Assembly: GCA_029260695.1 (NCBI GenBank)
Contig: JAJDCT010000490.1
Coordinates: 1-5,402 of the forward strand
Direction: 5' to 3'
Source of the DNA: Phycisphaeraceae bacterium
GTDB lineage: Bacteria; Planctomycetota; Phycisphaerae; Phycisphaerales; Phycisphaeraceae
DNA: 5,402 nt
The notes under the pieces were generated by a model. That model saw only the letters and a program-made list of their open reading frames with translations, did no database searches and was not told the DNA's origin. A program made the position numbers and the translations under genes. Below are positions 4,758 through 5,402 of the stretch, piece by piece. Position 1 is the stretch's first letter; each line of letters begins with the position of its first letter.

Positions 4758-5402
4758 ATGAGCAGCTTCATACAACCCTACTTAGCCCCCGTTCCGAAGA
4801 CACCAGCCCCGCATACCGCGCGCGGTCGGCGTACAACCGGGAGCACAGCGCCCTGGCTGATCCTCGTGATAGTCGTGTTGGCGGTTTTGGGTGCGTTAGC
4901 CCTCTGGGGCCCGGGTCGCGGCGGGCCTGGTCAGGCAGACCCCAAAGTCACGGTACCCGTCCCTACCGATGCCGACGCCCTGATCCAAGAGCTGGCTGAA
5001 ATAGGCGATCTCTTTGACCAGGTGATAGAAAACCAACGCGACATACAACCCGTGATCGATCGGCTGGGCAAACTAATCGCACAGGAATCAGTCCCCGCCG
5101 AAGCGCACACCCTTCACGGGCAGGTGCTGATGTACGCCGGCCAATCGGTTGAAGCGCTCTTAGCGTTCCAGGCGTCACTGGAACTCGAACCCCGGCAGGC
5201 AAATACACACCGGCTGGCGGGTAACCTCGCTATGAAACTCGAGAAGTACGACGACGCCCGGCACCACTACGAGCAGGCCCGCAGCATCGAGCCGGGCAAA
5301 GGCGAGCACGCGGTGTACCTGGCAAACCTGCAGGTCAAGCTAAACGAAGACGACCAGGCCCAGGCAACCCTGCTCACAGCCATCCGACGTGACTCACAAC
5401 TG
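4758..5402 (+). CDS. Membrane-anchored TPR-repeat protein, C-terminal part beyond window
   Basis: The frame starts at the ATG at 4758 and stays open for 215 codons to the right edge. An in-frame TGA sits two codons upstream, so the start cannot be earlier. GAGGG directly touches the ATG, too close to work as a normal ribosome binding site. Residues 1-31 are Pro- and Arg-rich and probably cytoplasmic; WLILVIVVLAVLGALALW (33-50) is one membrane helix; the rest is then outside the membrane, in the periplasm. From about 112, three tetratricopeptide repeats follow: 112-145 (A..LHGQVLMYAGQ..EALLAFQASLELEP), 146-179 (..HRLAGNLAMKLEKYDDARHHYEQARSIEP) and 180-213, the last weaker. TPRs form helical scaffolds that bind partner proteins. 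The partner and complex cannot be told. The helical region at 71-110 before the repeats may be a further divergent repeat. Confidence 0.85.
   Translation, partial: MSSFIQPYLAPVPKTPAPHTARGRRTTGSTAPWLILVIVVLAVLGALALWGPGRGGPGQADPKVTVPVPTDADALIQELAEIGDLFDQVIENQRDIQPVIDRLGKLIAQESVPAEAHTLHGQVLMYAGQSVEALLAFQASLELEPRQANTHRLAGNLAMKLEKYDDARHHYEQARSIEPGKGEHAVYLANLQVKLNEDDQAQATLLTAIRRDSQL

Noticed and set aside
4460..4771. 103-codon minus-strand ORF with one CxxC (CDSCGRKLPLYRGRP)
   Set aside because: It overlaps the 5' ends of both the PTPS-family and the TPR gene, has only one CxxC pair and reads as random C-terminally, so it is probably a chance open frame, although the CDSCG stretch is worth a database search.

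Overview
This window comes from a GC-rich bacterium. The gene style points to a planctomycete, most likely Phycisphaerae: a two-domain pterin-synthase-type protein, a short SirB/CbiX chelatase with a cysteine-rich tail, membrane-anchored TPR and acidic proteins, and few clear Shine-Dalgarno sites. That placement is inferred from general familiarity with these families, not from a marker gene.

Layout, left to right. (1) Bases 1-674, minus strand: the 5' part of a membrane-anchored dynamin/Era-like GTPase, cut by the left edge. (2) 838-1944, minus: a complete 3-isopropylmalate dehydrogenase (leuB), upstream of the GTPase gene on the same strand but 163 bp away. (3) 1945-2124: a divergent promoter region with a good sigma70-type promoter for leuB and, 80 bp away, a promoter for the next gene that is covered by a long palindrome. 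(4) 2125-2412, plus: a small ArsR-type repressor, probably autoregulated through that palindrome, with a likely hairpin terminator after it. (5) 2413-2703: a long leader or spacer with no convincing gene, holding a 16-codon CxxC mini-ORF and a hairpin. (6) 2704-3186, plus: a single-domain CbiX/SirB sirohydrochlorin chelatase. (7) 3294-3716, minus: a small single-pass membrane protein with a strongly acidic tail, convergent with the chelatase. (8) 3771-4514, minus: a 6-pyruvoyltetrahydropterin synthase (PTPS)/QueD-superfamily protein with two tandem PTPS-like domains, of which only the second keeps the zinc and catalytic residues. (9) 4515-4757: a divergent intergenic region. (10) 4758-5402, plus: the 5' part of a membrane-anchored TPR protein, cut by the right edge.

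The genes do not form one obvious pathway. They look like single core-metabolism genes (leucine, siroheme or B12, pterin or deazapurine) mixed with small regulators and envelope proteins. I see no mobile element, CRISPR array, tRNA, rRNA or defence cassette. The most notable signals are the near-perfect 29-bp palindrome in the arsR promoter with a probable leaderless transcript, the degenerate-plus-active tandem PTPS protein, and the C-terminal cysteine cluster of the chelatase.
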